Source: Patulibacter defluvii (GTDB taxonomy: Bacteria; Actinomycetota; Thermoleophilia; Solirubrobacterales; Solirubrobacteraceae). Taken from it: a stretch of DNA of 64,000 nt. The DNA is taken from NCBI RefSeq assembly GCF_034096925.1, contig NZ_JAWZSQ010000015.1:62001-126000 (forward strand), read 5' to 3'. A model generated the notes under the pieces. That model saw nothing but the letters and a program-made list of their open reading frames with translations. It was not told the DNA's origin and ran no database searches. Made by a program: the position numbers and the translations under genes. Below, piece by piece: positions 25,609-33,980 of this stretch (its first letter is position 1; each line of letters starts with the position of its first letter).

Positions 25609-26601
25609 ATGATCGATCCCCTGTCGCGCTGGGCCGAGCACGGCGAGAAGCCCGACTACGCCGGCCTGCTCAGCTATGCGGGACTGCCCTACAGCGAGGA
25701 CCCCGCCGACCTCCACGGGGTCGACGTGGCGATCGTCGGCGCGCCGATGGACGACCTGGTCTCCGACCGTCCCGGCGCCCGCTTCGGTCCGCGCGCGATC
25801 CGGGCCGCGAGCTGCCCGCCCGGCCCGCACCTCGAGGTCGGGGTCGACGCCTTCGCGGTCCTGAAGGCGATCGACTTCGGTGACGCCGCGGTCCTGCCCG
25901 CCGACCCGGTCCGCTCGCACGCGGCGATCGAGGCGACGGTCCGGCAGGTGCTCGACGCCGGCGCGCTGCCGGTGGTGCTCGGCGGCGACCACTCGATCGC
26001 CGAGCCCGACATCCGCGCCTGCGCGGCCAAGCACGGCCCGGTCGGGCTGGTCCACTTCGACACCCACACCGACACCGGCCGCACCGTCTTCGGCGTCGAG
26101 CGCTCGCACGGCACGCCGATGTACCGGCTGGTCGAGGCCGGCCACGTCGATCCGACCCGCTACGTCCAGGTCGGCCTGCGCGGCTACTGGCCGGGCGAGG
26201 AGGAGTTCGGCTGGCAGCGCGAGCGGGGGATCACCTCGCTCTTCATGCACGACGTCCGCGACCGCGGGATCCGGGCCGTCGTCGCCGACGCCGTCAAGGC
26301 CGCCGCCGGCCCCGGCGGTGACCGGCCGGTCTTCCTCTCGGTCGACGTCGACGTCCTCGACCCGGCCTTCGCGCCCGGCACCGGCACCCCCGAGCCGGGC
26401 GGGATGACCTCGGCCGACCTGCTGTGGGCCTGCCGCACGGTCGCCGCCGAGGTCGAGCTGGTCGGGCTCGAGGTGGTCGAGGTGCTGCCGGAGCGGGTCG
26501 GCTCGCGCGACATCACCGCGATGGTCGCCGAGCGGGTCGTCCGCGAGGCGCTGACCGGCGTCGCGATGCGGCGCCTGGGAGCGTCGGCCCCGACCGGCTG
26601 A
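25609..26601 (+). CDS. Agmatinase/ureohydrolase family protein
   Basis: 330 residues, arginase/agmatinase fold. Metal ligands are visible: H128 in GGDHS (125-129), the DTHTD block at 151-155 (the family usually has DAHxD; Thr replaces Ala), and D246/D248 in SVDVDVLDPAFAPGTGTPEPGG. It releases urea from a guanidino compound using a Mn or Ni pair. Agmatine is the default guess, but guanidine or guanidino-acid hydrolases share these motifs. A GAGGAG lies about 12 bases before the ATG. No polyamine genes are adjacent. Confidence 0.87.
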   Translation: MIDPLSRWAEHGEKPDYAGLLSYAGLPYSEDPADLHGVDVAIVGAPMDDLVSDRPGARFGPRAIRAASCPPGPHLEVGVDAFAVLKAIDFGDAAVLPADPVRSHAAIEATVRQVLDAGALPVVLGGDHSIAEPDIRACAAKHGPVGLVHFDTHTDTGRTVFGVERSHGTPMYRLVEAGHVDPTRYVQVGLRGYWPGEEEFGWQRERGITSLFMHDVRDRGIRAVVADAVKAAAGPGGDRPVFLSVDVDVLDPAFAPGTGTPEPGGMTSADLLWACRTVAAEVELVGLEVVEVLPERVGSRDITAMVAERVVREALTGVAMRRLGASAPTG

Positions 26602-26687
26602 TCGGCGCGGCGGCCCGGCCGTCTGCGACGCTGCCCTGCGCGCCGGGCCGACCGGCGCGCCCGACCCCACCCAGGAGCGACGCAGCG

Positions 26688-27140
26688 ATGGCCAGTCCCG
26701 ACCCGACCGAGATCGCGAGCCTGGCGCCGGCCGCCCTCTACGCCCGCCTGGAGCAGGCCGACGAGCGCGAGTTCGCGGCCCTGATCGACGACCCCGCCAG
26801 CCACGACGCGGTCGTCGACGCGCTCGCCCGCCACATGGCCGGGACCTTCCGCAGCGACCGCGCGGGCGACCTCGACGCGGTGATCCACGTCAAGCTGTGG
26901 GACCGCCCGGGCGGCGGCTACGACCACCTCGAGCTGGTGATCGGCGGCGGCAGCTGCGTGCTCGCCGACGAGCCGACCCGCGACCCCGACCTGACGCTCA
27001 AGGTCCGCCCGATCGACCTCCGCGGGATCCTCGTCGGCCAGACCGGGCCGCGGCGGCTGGCGATGCGCGGCAAGCTGCGCGTGCTCGGCGACCTCAAGCT
27101 CGGGATGCGGCTGCCCGAGCTGTTCGCCTTCGACGCTTAG
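26688..27140 (+). CDS. SCP2 sterol-binding-like protein
   Basis: 150 residues. The segment FRSDRAGDLDAVIHVKLWDRPGGGYDHLELVIGGGSCVLADEPTRDPDLTLKVRPIDLRGILVGQ..RLAMRGKLRVLGDLKLGMRLPELF matches the SCP2 lipid-carrier fold. It is soluble and likely binds or presents hydrophobic molecules. Being next to two BVMO loci, it may belong to the same lipid or terpenoid metabolism (inference). AGGAGCG precedes the ATG by about 11 bases. Its stop overlaps the stop of the convergent tetR gene. Confidence 0.82.
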   Translation: MASPDPTEIASLAPAALYARLEQADEREFAALIDDPASHDAVVDALARHMAGTFRSDRAGDLDAVIHVKLWDRPGGGYDHLELVIGGGSCVLADEPTRDPDLTLKVRPIDLRGILVGQTGPRRLAMRGKLRVLGDLKLGMRLPELFAFDA

Positions 27141-27841
27141 CCGGTCGGCGGCAGCGGGCGGGCGTGGGGCGAGTCCGCGATCGCCTTGATGCCGGGGAAG
27201 AAGATCTCGGCCATCCAGTCGACCAGCTCCTCGACCGGCACCTGCTGGTTCTCGCGCCACCAGACGGCCAGGCCCTCGAAGGCGGTGTTGACGGCGTGGG
27301 CGATCGCCTCGACCCGCCAGCGGTCGAGCTGGACGCCCATCTCCTTCAGCGTCTCGCTGGTCAGCATCGTCAGCAGCGCGCTCTGCTGGGCCCGCACCTG
27401 GAGGATCGGCTCGGCGCCCGGCTCGGGGCCGGCGGTCAGCAGCAGGTCCCAGCCGCCGCCCTCCTCGGCGACCCAGCGGAGGAAGGCGATCGCGCCGGCC
27501 CGCAGCCGCGCTTCGGGGTCCTCCTCCGAGAGCACGCCCTTGGTGACGACGCCCGCCAGCTCCTCGCCGGCCAGGTCGACGCAGCGCAGGTAGAGCGCCT
27601 CCTTGCTCCCGACCAGGTCGTAGACGACCGGCTTCGAGACGCCGGCGCGGTTGGCCAGCTCGTCCATCGAGGCCTGCTGGTAGCCGCGTTCGGCGAACAG
27701 CTCGCGGGCGAGCTGCAGCACCTGCCGCTCGCGGACGGCCCGCGGCACGCGGCCGCGACGGTAGCCGCCGACGTCGCCGCTGGCGGGCACGTCCGCCTCG
27801 GCGGAGGCGGGGGAGGGAGCGCTGTTCTCGAGCGAAGCCAT
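27137..27841 (-). CDS. TetR family regulator, divergent from BVMO
   Basis: 234 residues from ATG 27841. The HTH region is RQVLQLARELFAERGYQQASMDELANRAGVSKPVVYDLVGSKEALYLRCV, close to TetR_N. It has a Ser/Ala-rich N-terminal extension (SLENSAPSPASAEADVPASG) that is probably disordered. The C-terminal domain is helical (VQLDRWRVEAIAHAVNTAFEGLAVWWREN). It is transcribed away from the second BVMO gene with an inverted repeat between them, so it probably controls that gene. Stop TAA overlaps the SCP2 stop TAG. Confidence 0.9.
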   Translation of the reverse strand: MASLENSAPSPASAEADVPASGDVGGYRRGRVPRAVRERQVLQLARELFAERGYQQASMDELANRAGVSKPVVYDLVGSKEALYLRCVDLAGEELAGVVTKGVLSEEDPEARLRAGAIAFLRWVAEEGGGWDLLLTAGPEPGAEPILQVRAQQSALLTMLTSETLKEMGVQLDRWRVEAIAHAVNTAFEGLAVWWRENQQVPVEELVDWMAEIFFPGIKAIADSPHARPLPPTG

Positions 27842-27908
27842 GCCTGGTTCATCATGCTCCCGCAACCGGCGGTGAAACGTCGAGTGCCGTGCGGGGTCTA
27901 TACGATCT

Positions 27909-27926
27909 GCCTACTGTTCCGTAGGC
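27909..27926. promoter_or_regulatory. Inverted repeat between tetR and BVMO genes
   Basis: GCCTAC-TGTTCC-GTAGGC, a perfect 6-bp inverted repeat with a 6-base spacer, followed by a related CTACCGCGCCGTAG. It lies just after a TATACG hexamer at 27899-27904. It is a candidate TetR operator for both directions. Confidence 0.6.
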
Positions 27927-27970
27927 TACCGCGCCGTAGTACTGCTGCCCCACGTCCAAGGACCGCTCCG

Positions 27971-29530
27971 ATGCCCGCCGCACCCGCTCCCCTCGCCGTC
28001 CCGGACAGCTACGCCGACCCCGTTCCCGAGCGGGTCCGGGTGGCGATCGTCGGCAGCGGCTTCAGCGGTCTGGCCGTCGGGATCCGCCTGCTCCAAGAGG
28101 GCGAGCGCGATTTCGTGATCCTCGAGCGGGCCGGCGACATCGGCGGCACCTGGCGCGACAACGCCTACCCGGGCTGCGCCTGCGACGTGCCCTCGCACCT
28201 CTACTCGTTCTCGTTCGCGCCGAACCCGAACTGGTCGAACACCTTCAGCCCCCAGCGCGAGATCTGGGAGTACCAGCGCGACGTGGCGGCGAGGTTCGGG
28301 GTCAACCCGTACGTGCGCACCAACGCCGCCGTCCAGGAGGCGCGCTGGGACGAGGACGCCCAGCGCTGGATCGTCACCACCGAGCGCGGGACCGTCTCCG
28401 CCCAGGTGCTGATCTCCGGCACCGGCCCGCTCTGCGAGCCGCTGATCCCGAACCTGCCGGGCCTCGACACGTTCGAGGGCGAGCAGTTCCACTCGGCCCG
28501 CTGGAACCACGACTACGACCTCCGCGGCAAGCGGGTGGCGGTCGTCGGCACCGGCGCCTCGGCGATCCAGTTCGTGCCCCGGATCCAGCCCCAGGTCGGC
28601 CAGATGACGGTCTTCCAGCGGACGCCGGCGTGGGTGCTGCCGCGGCCGTCGCGACCGGTGACGCCGGTCGAGCGGTTCCTCTACCGCCGCTTCCCGCTGC
28701 TCCAGCGGGCGATGCGCGGGGCGATCTACGCCAACCGCGAGATGCTGCTCTTCCCCTACAAGTACGCGCGGCCGACGAAGGCGATCCTGCGCGCCGTCGC
28801 CGAGGGCCACATGCGCCGCCAGGTGCCGGACGCGACGCTGCGGGCGAAGGTCAAGCCCAACTTCGACGTCGGCTGCAAGCGGATCCTGATCTCGAACGAC
28901 TACCTGCCGGCGCTCGGCAAGTCGAACGTCGAGGTCGTGACCCACGGCGTCAGCGAGGTCCGCCCGAACTCGATCGTGGCCAGCGACGGCAGCGAGCGCG
29001 AGGTCGACGCGATCATCTTCGGCACCGGCTTCCACGTCACCGATCAGCCGGTCGCCGAGTTCGTCTTCGGCCGCGACGGCAAGCGGCTGGCCGACGCCTG
29101 GGCCGAGCAGGGGATGGCGACCTTCATGGGGACCACGGTCAGCGGCTTCCCGAACCTCTTCCTGATGGTCGGCCCGAACACCGGCCAGGGCCACACCTCG
29201 ATCATCTACACGATCGAGTCGCAGGTGCCCTACGTGCTCGACGCGCTGCGGACGCTCGACCGCAACGGCGGCGGCTCGGTCGACCTGCGGCCCGAGGTCC
29301 AGAAGACCTTCGGCGAGGAGATGGACCGCAAGATGCGCGGGACCGTCTGGACCGCCGGCGGCTGCAAGTCGTGGTACCTGGACGCGAGCGGCCGCAACAC
29401 CACGCTCTGGCCCAGCTTCACCTTCCAGATGCGGCGCCGCCTGGCCCGCTTCGACCCGTCGATGTACCGGGTGCAGCCGCCCCGGACGGCCGACGCGTCG
29501 ACCCCGGCCCCGCCGGTCGCCGCCGACTGA
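27971..29530 (+). CDS. Flavin-binding Baeyer-Villiger-type monooxygenase
   Basis: 519 residues. FAD motif GSGFSG at 28-33, GGTWRDNAYPGCACDVPSH at about 58-76, an intact BVMO fingerprint FEGEQFHSARW (168-178), NADPH motif GTGASA (193-198), and IIFGTGFHVTD in the C-terminal half. The PGCACDVPSHLYSFSFAPNPNWS stretch is typical of class I BVMOs. It differs clearly from the BVMO at 15.0 kb and lacks adjoining P450 or hydrolase genes. Probable control is by the divergent TetR. Substrate unknown. Confidence 0.92.
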   Translation: MPAAPAPLAVPDSYADPVPERVRVAIVGSGFSGLAVGIRLLQEGERDFVILERAGDIGGTWRDNAYPGCACDVPSHLYSFSFAPNPNWSNTFSPQREIWEYQRDVAARFGVNPYVRTNAAVQEARWDEDAQRWIVTTERGTVSAQVLISGTGPLCEPLIPNLPGLDTFEGEQFHSARWNHDYDLRGKRVAVVGTGASAIQFVPRIQPQVGQMTVFQRTPAWVLPRPSRPVTPVERFLYRRFPLLQRAMRGAIYANREMLLFPYKYARPTKAILRAVAEGHMRRQVPDATLRAKVKPNFDVGCKRILISNDYLPALGKSNVEVVTHGVSEVRPNSIVASDGSEREVDAIIFGTGFHVTDQPVAEFVFGRDGKRLADAWAEQGMATFMGTTVSGFPNLFLMVGPNTGQGHTSIIYTIESQVPYVLDALRTLDRNGGGSVDLRPEVQKTFGEEMDRKMRGTVWTAGGCKSWYLDASGRNTTLWPSFTFQMRRRLARFDPSMYRVQPPRTADASTPAPPVAAD

Positions 29531-29544
29531 CCGCCGCGCCGCCG

Positions 29545-29579
29545 GTGACGTCGCGGTCGCTCGGCGACCGCAACGTCAC
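29545..29579. terminator. Bidirectional hairpin terminator
   Basis: A 16-position stem (29545-29560 with 29564-29579, one C-A mismatch) with a TCG loop, between the convergent BVMO and lipase-like genes. It overlaps the last codon of the lipase-like gene. The core is GCGGTCGC-TCG-GCGACCGC. Confidence 0.65.
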
Positions 29580-30886
29580 AGCGGGGGCAGCTCGACGGCC
29601 TCGCCGTCGAGCGCGCCGTCGCCGGTCGCGTCGGCGGCCGGCAACGCGGGGGCGGGCCGCAGCCAGCGCCGCAGGTGGGCGTACACCCGCGGGTCGTGCA
29701 GCAGCTGCAGGTGGTCCATCCCGCCGATCACGACCACGTCCTCGGCGGCCAGCGTCAGCCGCCGCTCGCCGCGCGCCCGGCTGGCGGCGCTGGTGGGGGT
29801 GACGAGCCAGTCGCCGAGCACCGTCCGCGCCAGCCAGCCGTCGGGGTTGCGGGCGACGGTCGCGGCGACGGTGTGGTGGCGGACGCCGGGCAGCAGCGGC
29901 ACGACGCCGCCGCGCTCGCCCCACGGCCAGCGGTCGACGGCCAGCGGGACGTCGTCGTGCAGCAGCGCCCCGTCGCGCATGTCGAGCACGCCGTCGCTGC
30001 GGAGGCCGAGCAGGTCGGCGATCGGGCGCGTCTCCGGCAGCAGTCCCGCCGCCCACTGGCCGGTCGCGGCGGCCCGCTCCAGGTTCGAGCCGAGCTGGGG
30101 GCTGCCGAGCATCACCACGTGCCGCAGCGGCCGCAGCCAGGCGTGGCCGGCGGCCAGCGCCTCGGCCCCGGCGCTGCGGGCGACGAGGCCGCCCATCGAG
30201 TGGCCGATCAGGACCAGCTCGCGGACGCCGCCGGGCCAGGCGGCGACCAGCTGCTCCAGCAGGTTGGCCAGCTCGGCGCCGTTGGCCGGCACCCGGCGGC
30301 CGCTGTTGTAGCGCAGCGCCAGCACGTCGTAGCCGAGGTCGCGCCGCAGCAGCGCCCCGTAGTCGAGGACGTCGTCGGGCTCGGCCGGCTCGCCGCCGCG
30401 GCGGACCGGCAGCCGCCAGGCGCGATCGGTGCAGCAGAGGCCGTGGATCAGGACCGCCACCCGCCCGCTCGACAGCGGGAAGGCGCGGGCCAGGTCGGCG
30501 GGCGTCGGCGCCAGGTCGGCGTCGCCGTGGCGGAGGGTCATCCGCAGCGCCAGCGGCGAGCGGTCGTCGGCGAAGCGCTCGCCGAAGGCCCCGTTGAGGG
30601 CGCCGAGGGCGAGCTGCCCGCCGCGGCTCTCCGAGATCGCCGGGGCGGCGGCGGGGCGGACGACGGCGGCCGCGGCGCCGGCCCCGCGCAGGGCCAGCCG
30701 GCCGATGATCGAGACGGCGGCGTAGACCCCGTCGGCGATCGCGTCGTGGGTCTGGCGGACGACCGGCGCGCGGCGGCCCATCGCCCGCTCGGCGACGGCC
30801 CGGTGGACGCTCTGGACGTGGCCGACGGCGCCCCCGAAGGCGGTGGCGGCGACGGCGCTGGAGGCGTGGATCTCGGTCGAGCGCAT
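29576..30886 (-). CDS. Alpha/beta hydrolase (lipase-like)
   Basis: 436 residues. A helical N-terminal region of about 140 residues precedes the core. VAVLIHGLCCTDRAW contains the oxyanion site. GHSMGGLVAR is the nucleophile elbow, typical of triacylglycerol lipases and PGAP1-like proteins. An Asp lies near the C-terminus and the probable His is in GGMDHLQLLHDP. No signal peptide is obvious. The ATG at 30886 follows a TACACT hexamer by 13 bases. Substrate unknown; the family acts on esters or phosphate-linked lipids. Confidence 0.83.
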   Translation of the reverse strand: MRSTEIHASSAVAATAFGGAVGHVQSVHRAVAERAMGRRAPVVRQTHDAIADGVYAAVSIIGRLALRGAGAAAAVVRPAAAPAISESRGGQLALGALNGAFGERFADDRSPLALRMTLRHGDADLAPTPADLARAFPLSSGRVAVLIHGLCCTDRAWRLPVRRGGEPAEPDDVLDYGALLRRDLGYDVLALRYNSGRRVPANGAELANLLEQLVAAWPGGVRELVLIGHSMGGLVARSAGAEALAAGHAWLRPLRHVVMLGSPQLGSNLERAAATGQWAAGLLPETRPIADLLGLRSDGVLDMRDGALLHDDVPLAVDRWPWGERGGVVPLLPGVRHHTVAATVARNPDGWLARTVLGDWLVTPTSAASRARGERRLTLAAEDVVVIGGMDHLQLLHDPRVYAHLRRWLRPAPALPAADATGDGALDGEAVELPPL

Positions 30887-30933
30887 CGGTGGAGCATCCA
30901 GTGTACGGATGTGCACCGAACGCGTCCAGCGGC

Positions 30934-31713
30934 TCAGTCGACCATCCGCGGGAGCGGCCGCAGCCGGTGGTCGCGCGTGAACAGCCGGCGGGCGGCGGCG
31001 ACCGTGGTGACGGTGGTCATGGTGACCACGCCGCCGAGGATCACGTACATCAGCGCCAACTGCACGAGGACCGCGTCGAGCGGGTCGACCCCGGCCAGGA
31101 TCAGGCCGGTCATCGCCCCGGGCAGGAAGACGATCCCGAGCGCCTTCGTCGACTCGATCTGGGGCGTGATCGCCGTCCGCAGGATCTCGCGCAGCAGCGG
31201 CCGGGCGGCCTGCGGCCACGGCTGACCGAGCGCCAGCCGCGCCTCGACCTCGTCGCGCCGCTCGCCGATCGCGTGGCTCAGCCGCCGGCAGGCGACCACC
31301 CCGGCGCTCATGCTGTTGCCGACCAGCATCCCGGCCACCGGCACCAGCGTCCGTGGCTCGACGGGGAAGATCCCGATCCCGAACGTGATCGCGATCCCGA
31401 CCGCGGCGGTCGTCCCGGTCGCCAGCAGCGAGATCCGCAGCAGGCCGGGCAGCGCCGGCGCCCGCCGTCGCATCGTGACCGCGGCGAAGCCGACCATCGC
31501 CACCACCCACAGCCAGCTCCACCAGATCGAGACGCCGTCGGCCACGATCAGGCCGAGCGCGACCGCCACCAGCAGCATCTGGGCCAGCGAGCGGACGATC
31601 GCCACCAGCACGTCGCGCTCCAGCCCCAGCCGCCAGGCCCGCGAGAGGCCGGCGGCGACCAGCACCACCGCGACCGCGATCGCCAGCCCGCCCCAGCCGA
31701 CGTGGCCGTTCAC
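30934..31713 (-). CDS. FetB/YbbM-family ABC transporter permease
   Basis: 259 residues with about seven membrane helices. The family-typical stretch VEPRTLVPVAGMLVGNSMSAGVVACRRL, the charged ERRDEVEARLALG, and IESTKALGIVFLPGAMTGLILAG are present. In E. coli FetAB is an iron exporter; whether the substrate is iron here is not shown. The GTG start overlaps the stop of the ATPase gene (GTGA), so the pair is cotranslated. Confidence 0.9.
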   Translation of the reverse strand: MNGHVGWGGLAIAVAVVLVAAGLSRAWRLGLERDVLVAIVRSLAQMLLVAVALGLIVADGVSIWWSWLWVVAMVGFAAVTMRRRAPALPGLLRISLLATGTTAAVGIAITFGIGIFPVEPRTLVPVAGMLVGNSMSAGVVACRRLSHAIGERRDEVEARLALGQPWPQAARPLLREILRTAITPQIESTKALGIVFLPGAMTGLILAGVDPLDAVLVQLALMYVILGGVVTMTTVTTVAAARRLFTRDHRLRPLPRMVD

Positions 31714-32375
31714 GTCGCCGGCTCCCGCTCGACCGGCCGCGGACCGTGCTCCAGCCGGCCCGCGCGGAGCGCGACGACCCGGTCGGCCAGCCGCCGGACC
31801 TGCTCGTCGCTGTGGCTGACCAGCAGCACGTCGACCCCGTCGTCGTCGGCCAGGCCCCGCAGCAGCCGCTCCAGCTGCTCGGCCGCGGCGGCGTCGAGCG
31901 AGGCGGTCGGCTCGTCGGCCAGCACCACCCGCGGGCCGGTGGCCAGCGAGCGGGCCAGCCCCATCCGCTGGGCCTCGCCGCCCGACAGCTCCGTCGCCTG
32001 GCGGCCGAGCAGCCCGGCGTCGAGCGCCACCCGCTCCAGCAGCCGGCCGGCGGCGTCGTCGTCCAGCTCGGGATCGGCCACGCGCAGGTTGTCGGCGACG
32101 GTGCCAGGGAAGGCGACCGGGCGCTGGAAGACCATCGCCACCTCGCGGCGGTGGGCGAGGACGTCGACGGTGGCCAGGTCGCGGCCGCGGTAGGCGACCG
32201 TTCCGGCGTCCGGCGCCTGCAGCCGGTTGGCGCAGCGCAGCAGCGTCGACTTGCCCGAGCCTGACGGCCCGACGATCGCGCTCACGCCGCCCTCGGGCAG
32301 TTCCAGGTCGACCGCGTCCAGCCGCGGCCGATCCTCGCCGGCGACCGTCACCCCCGCGAACGCGAACAGCGGCAC
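31710..32375 (-). CDS. FetA-like ABC transporter ATP-binding protein
   Basis: 221 residues. Walker A GPSGSGKST, Q-loop VFQRPVAFPG, signature LSGGEAQR, Walker B VVLADEPT, and H-loop VSHSDEQV are all intact. It energises the adjacent FetB-like permease. The start is taken as the GTG at 32375, which places the first strand (FAFAGVTVAG) at the usual distance. The frame is open further upstream but that part spans the hairpin-rich intergenic region. Divergent from the IscU-MnmA fusion. Confidence 0.9.
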   Translation of the reverse strand: MPLFAFAGVTVAGEDRPRLDAVDLELPEGGVSAIVGPSGSGKSTLLRCANRLQAPDAGTVAYRGRDLATVDVLAHRREVAMVFQRPVAFPGTVADNLRVADPELDDDAAGRLLERVALDAGLLGRQATELSGGEAQRMGLARSLATGPRVVLADEPTASLDAAAAEQLERLLRGLADDDGVDVLLVSHSDEQVRRLADRVVALRAGRLEHGPRPVEREPAT

Positions 32376-32426
32376 GCGCCGATGCTCCCACGGCCGGCGG
32401 CGGCCCGCCCGGGGCGTCCCTGGCCC

Positions 32427-32473
32427 GCCCCGTCGACGATCGTTGCGCTGCGGGCAACGATCGTCGACGGGGC
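32427..32473. repeat. Perfect 20-bp inverted repeat in a divergent promoter region
   Basis: Arms 32427-32446 and 32454-32473 are perfectly complementary around a 7-base loop (GCTGCGG). The central motif is GTCGACGATCGTTGC. It lies between the divergent FetAB-like genes and the IscU-MnmA gene. It may be a regulatory hairpin, an operator or a dispersed palindromic element. Confidence 0.8.
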
Positions 32474-32540
32474 CCGGAGAGGGCGGCCGCGGCGGATGGG
32501 TGGAAACCGCCATCCGCTGGGAGCGGGCGCGACGGGTGGG

Positions 32541-32546
32541 TACCCT
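32541..32546 (+). promoter_or_regulatory. Extended leaderless -10 element for the mnmA fusion
   Basis: TACCCT ends six bases before the GTG start of the IscU-MnmA gene. This spacing leaves no room for a ribosome site, so the message probably begins at or next to the start codon. Confidence 0.5.
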
Positions 32547-32552
32547 CCGTCG

Positions 32553-33980
32553 GTGGCCGACTGGCGCTACGAGGAGCACCTGCGCACCCCCACGGGTCGG
32601 GGGACGCTGCCGCGTGGCGGCCACGACGGCGTGGCCGGGGGCGCGGCCTGCGGCGACCTGGTCCGGATCGCGATCGCCGTCGAGGACGACCGCGTGGCCG
32701 GCGCCGGCTTCGTCGCCGAGGGCTGCGGGGCACTGACCGTCTGCGCCTCGGTCGCCTGCGAGCTGCTGGAGGGCGCGACGATCCGCCAGGCGGCGTCGGT
32801 CTCAGTCGAGAGACTGGCCGACGAGGTCGGCGGACTGCACCCGGGCAAGCGCCACGCGGCCGAGCTGGTGACCGACGCGCTCCACCGCGCGCTCGGGACG
32901 GCGGTGGCCCACGACGCCGCTCCCGGGGCCGGCGCGGCCGCGGGGACGCTGGTGGCGATGAGCGGCGGGGTCGACAGCGCGGTCGCGGCGCTCGACGCCG
33001 GGCCCGACGCGGTCGCGGTCACGCTCGAGCTGTGGCGCGACGCGGAGAACGACGCCGAGTCCTCCTGCTGCTCGCACAGCGCGGTCCGGCGGGCGCGCGA
33101 CCTGGCCCATCGGATGGGGATCCCGCACCTGACCCTCGACCTGCGCGAGCCGTTCCGGGCCGGGGTGGTCGAGCCGTGGATCGCCGACCACCGCGAGGGG
33201 CTGACCCCGAATCCCTGCGTCCGCTGCAACGGCGACGTGCGGCTGGACGCGCTGCTCGACCTGGCCGACCGGATCGGCTGCGCGACGCTCACCACCGGCC
33301 ACTACGCCCGCACCACCGACGACGGCCTGCTGCGGCTGGCGGTCGACCAGGGCAAGGACCAGGCCTACATGCTCAGCGGCCTGCGGCCGTCGTCGATCGC
33401 GCGGCTGCGGTTCCCGCTCGGCGCCCTCCGCAAGGCCGAGGTGCGGCAGATCGCCGAGCGCGCCGAGCTGCCGGTCGCGCACCAGCCCGACAGCCAGGAC
33501 CTCTGCTTCCTGGCCGGCACCGGCCAGGCCCGCTTCCTCGCCCGCCACGGCGACCTCGGCGACCGCCCCGGACCGGTCCGCGACGCGGAGACGGGGGAGA
33601 CGGTCGGCGAGCACCGCGGGGCCCACCTGTACACGCTCGGACAGCGGCGCGGCCTCGGCGTCGCGGCCGGCGAGCCGCGCTACGTCGTGGCCACCGACGT
33701 GACCTCGAACGTCGTCACCATCGGCCGCCGCGAGCGGCTGCTGAGCGACCACGTCGAGCTGCGCGACCTGGTCCTCCACCGCGAGCCGTGGCGCGTCGAC
33801 CGGGTCAAGCTCCGCTACCGCCAGCAGCCGCGCGAGGCGCGGGTGGTGCGGGCGCCGGAGCCCGGCGAGCGGGGGCCGGGGACGGTCGTCCTGGCCGAGC
33901 CGCTGCTGCGCGCCGCCCCGGGCCAGACCGCGATGCTGCTCGACGGCGACGTGGTCGTCGGCAGCGGGACGCTGGTCTAG
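32553..33980 (+). CDS. mnmA: IscU-like domain fused to tRNA-uridine 2-sulfurtransferase MnmA
   Basis: 475 residues. Residues 1-120 match the IscU/NifU scaffold fold: GAACGDLV (Cys33) and EGCGALTVCASVACELLEG (Cys58). The third cluster ligand is absent: the family's His-Cys is His101-Ala102 in GKRHAAEL. From about residue 130 comes a complete MnmA: PP-loop MSGGVDSAVAAL, GCCSHSAVRRARDLAHRMGIPH-like stretch, catalytic Cys222 in NPCVRCN and Cys318 in SQDLCFLAG, then the C-terminal beta domains. MnmA makes 2-thiouridine at position 34 of Lys, Glu and Gln tRNAs. The role of the N-terminal part is unknown. It shares CTAG stops with the convergent kinase gene. Confidence 0.9.
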   Translation: MADWRYEEHLRTPTGRGTLPRGGHDGVAGGAACGDLVRIAIAVEDDRVAGAGFVAEGCGALTVCASVACELLEGATIRQAASVSVERLADEVGGLHPGKRHAAELVTDALHRALGTAVAHDAAPGAGAAAGTLVAMSGGVDSAVAALDAGPDAVAVTLELWRDAENDAESSCCSHSAVRRARDLAHRMGIPHLTLDLREPFRAGVVEPWIADHREGLTPNPCVRCNGDVRLDALLDLADRIGCATLTTGHYARTTDDGLLRLAVDQGKDQAYMLSGLRPSSIARLRFPLGALRKAEVRQIAERAELPVAHQPDSQDLCFLAGTGQARFLARHGDLGDRPGPVRDAETGETVGEHRGAHLYTLGQRRGLGVAAGEPRYVVATDVTSNVVTIGRRERLLSDHVELRDLVLHREPWRVDRVKLRYRQQPREARVVRAPEPGERGPGTVVLAEPLLRAAPGQTAMLLDGDVVVGSGTLV

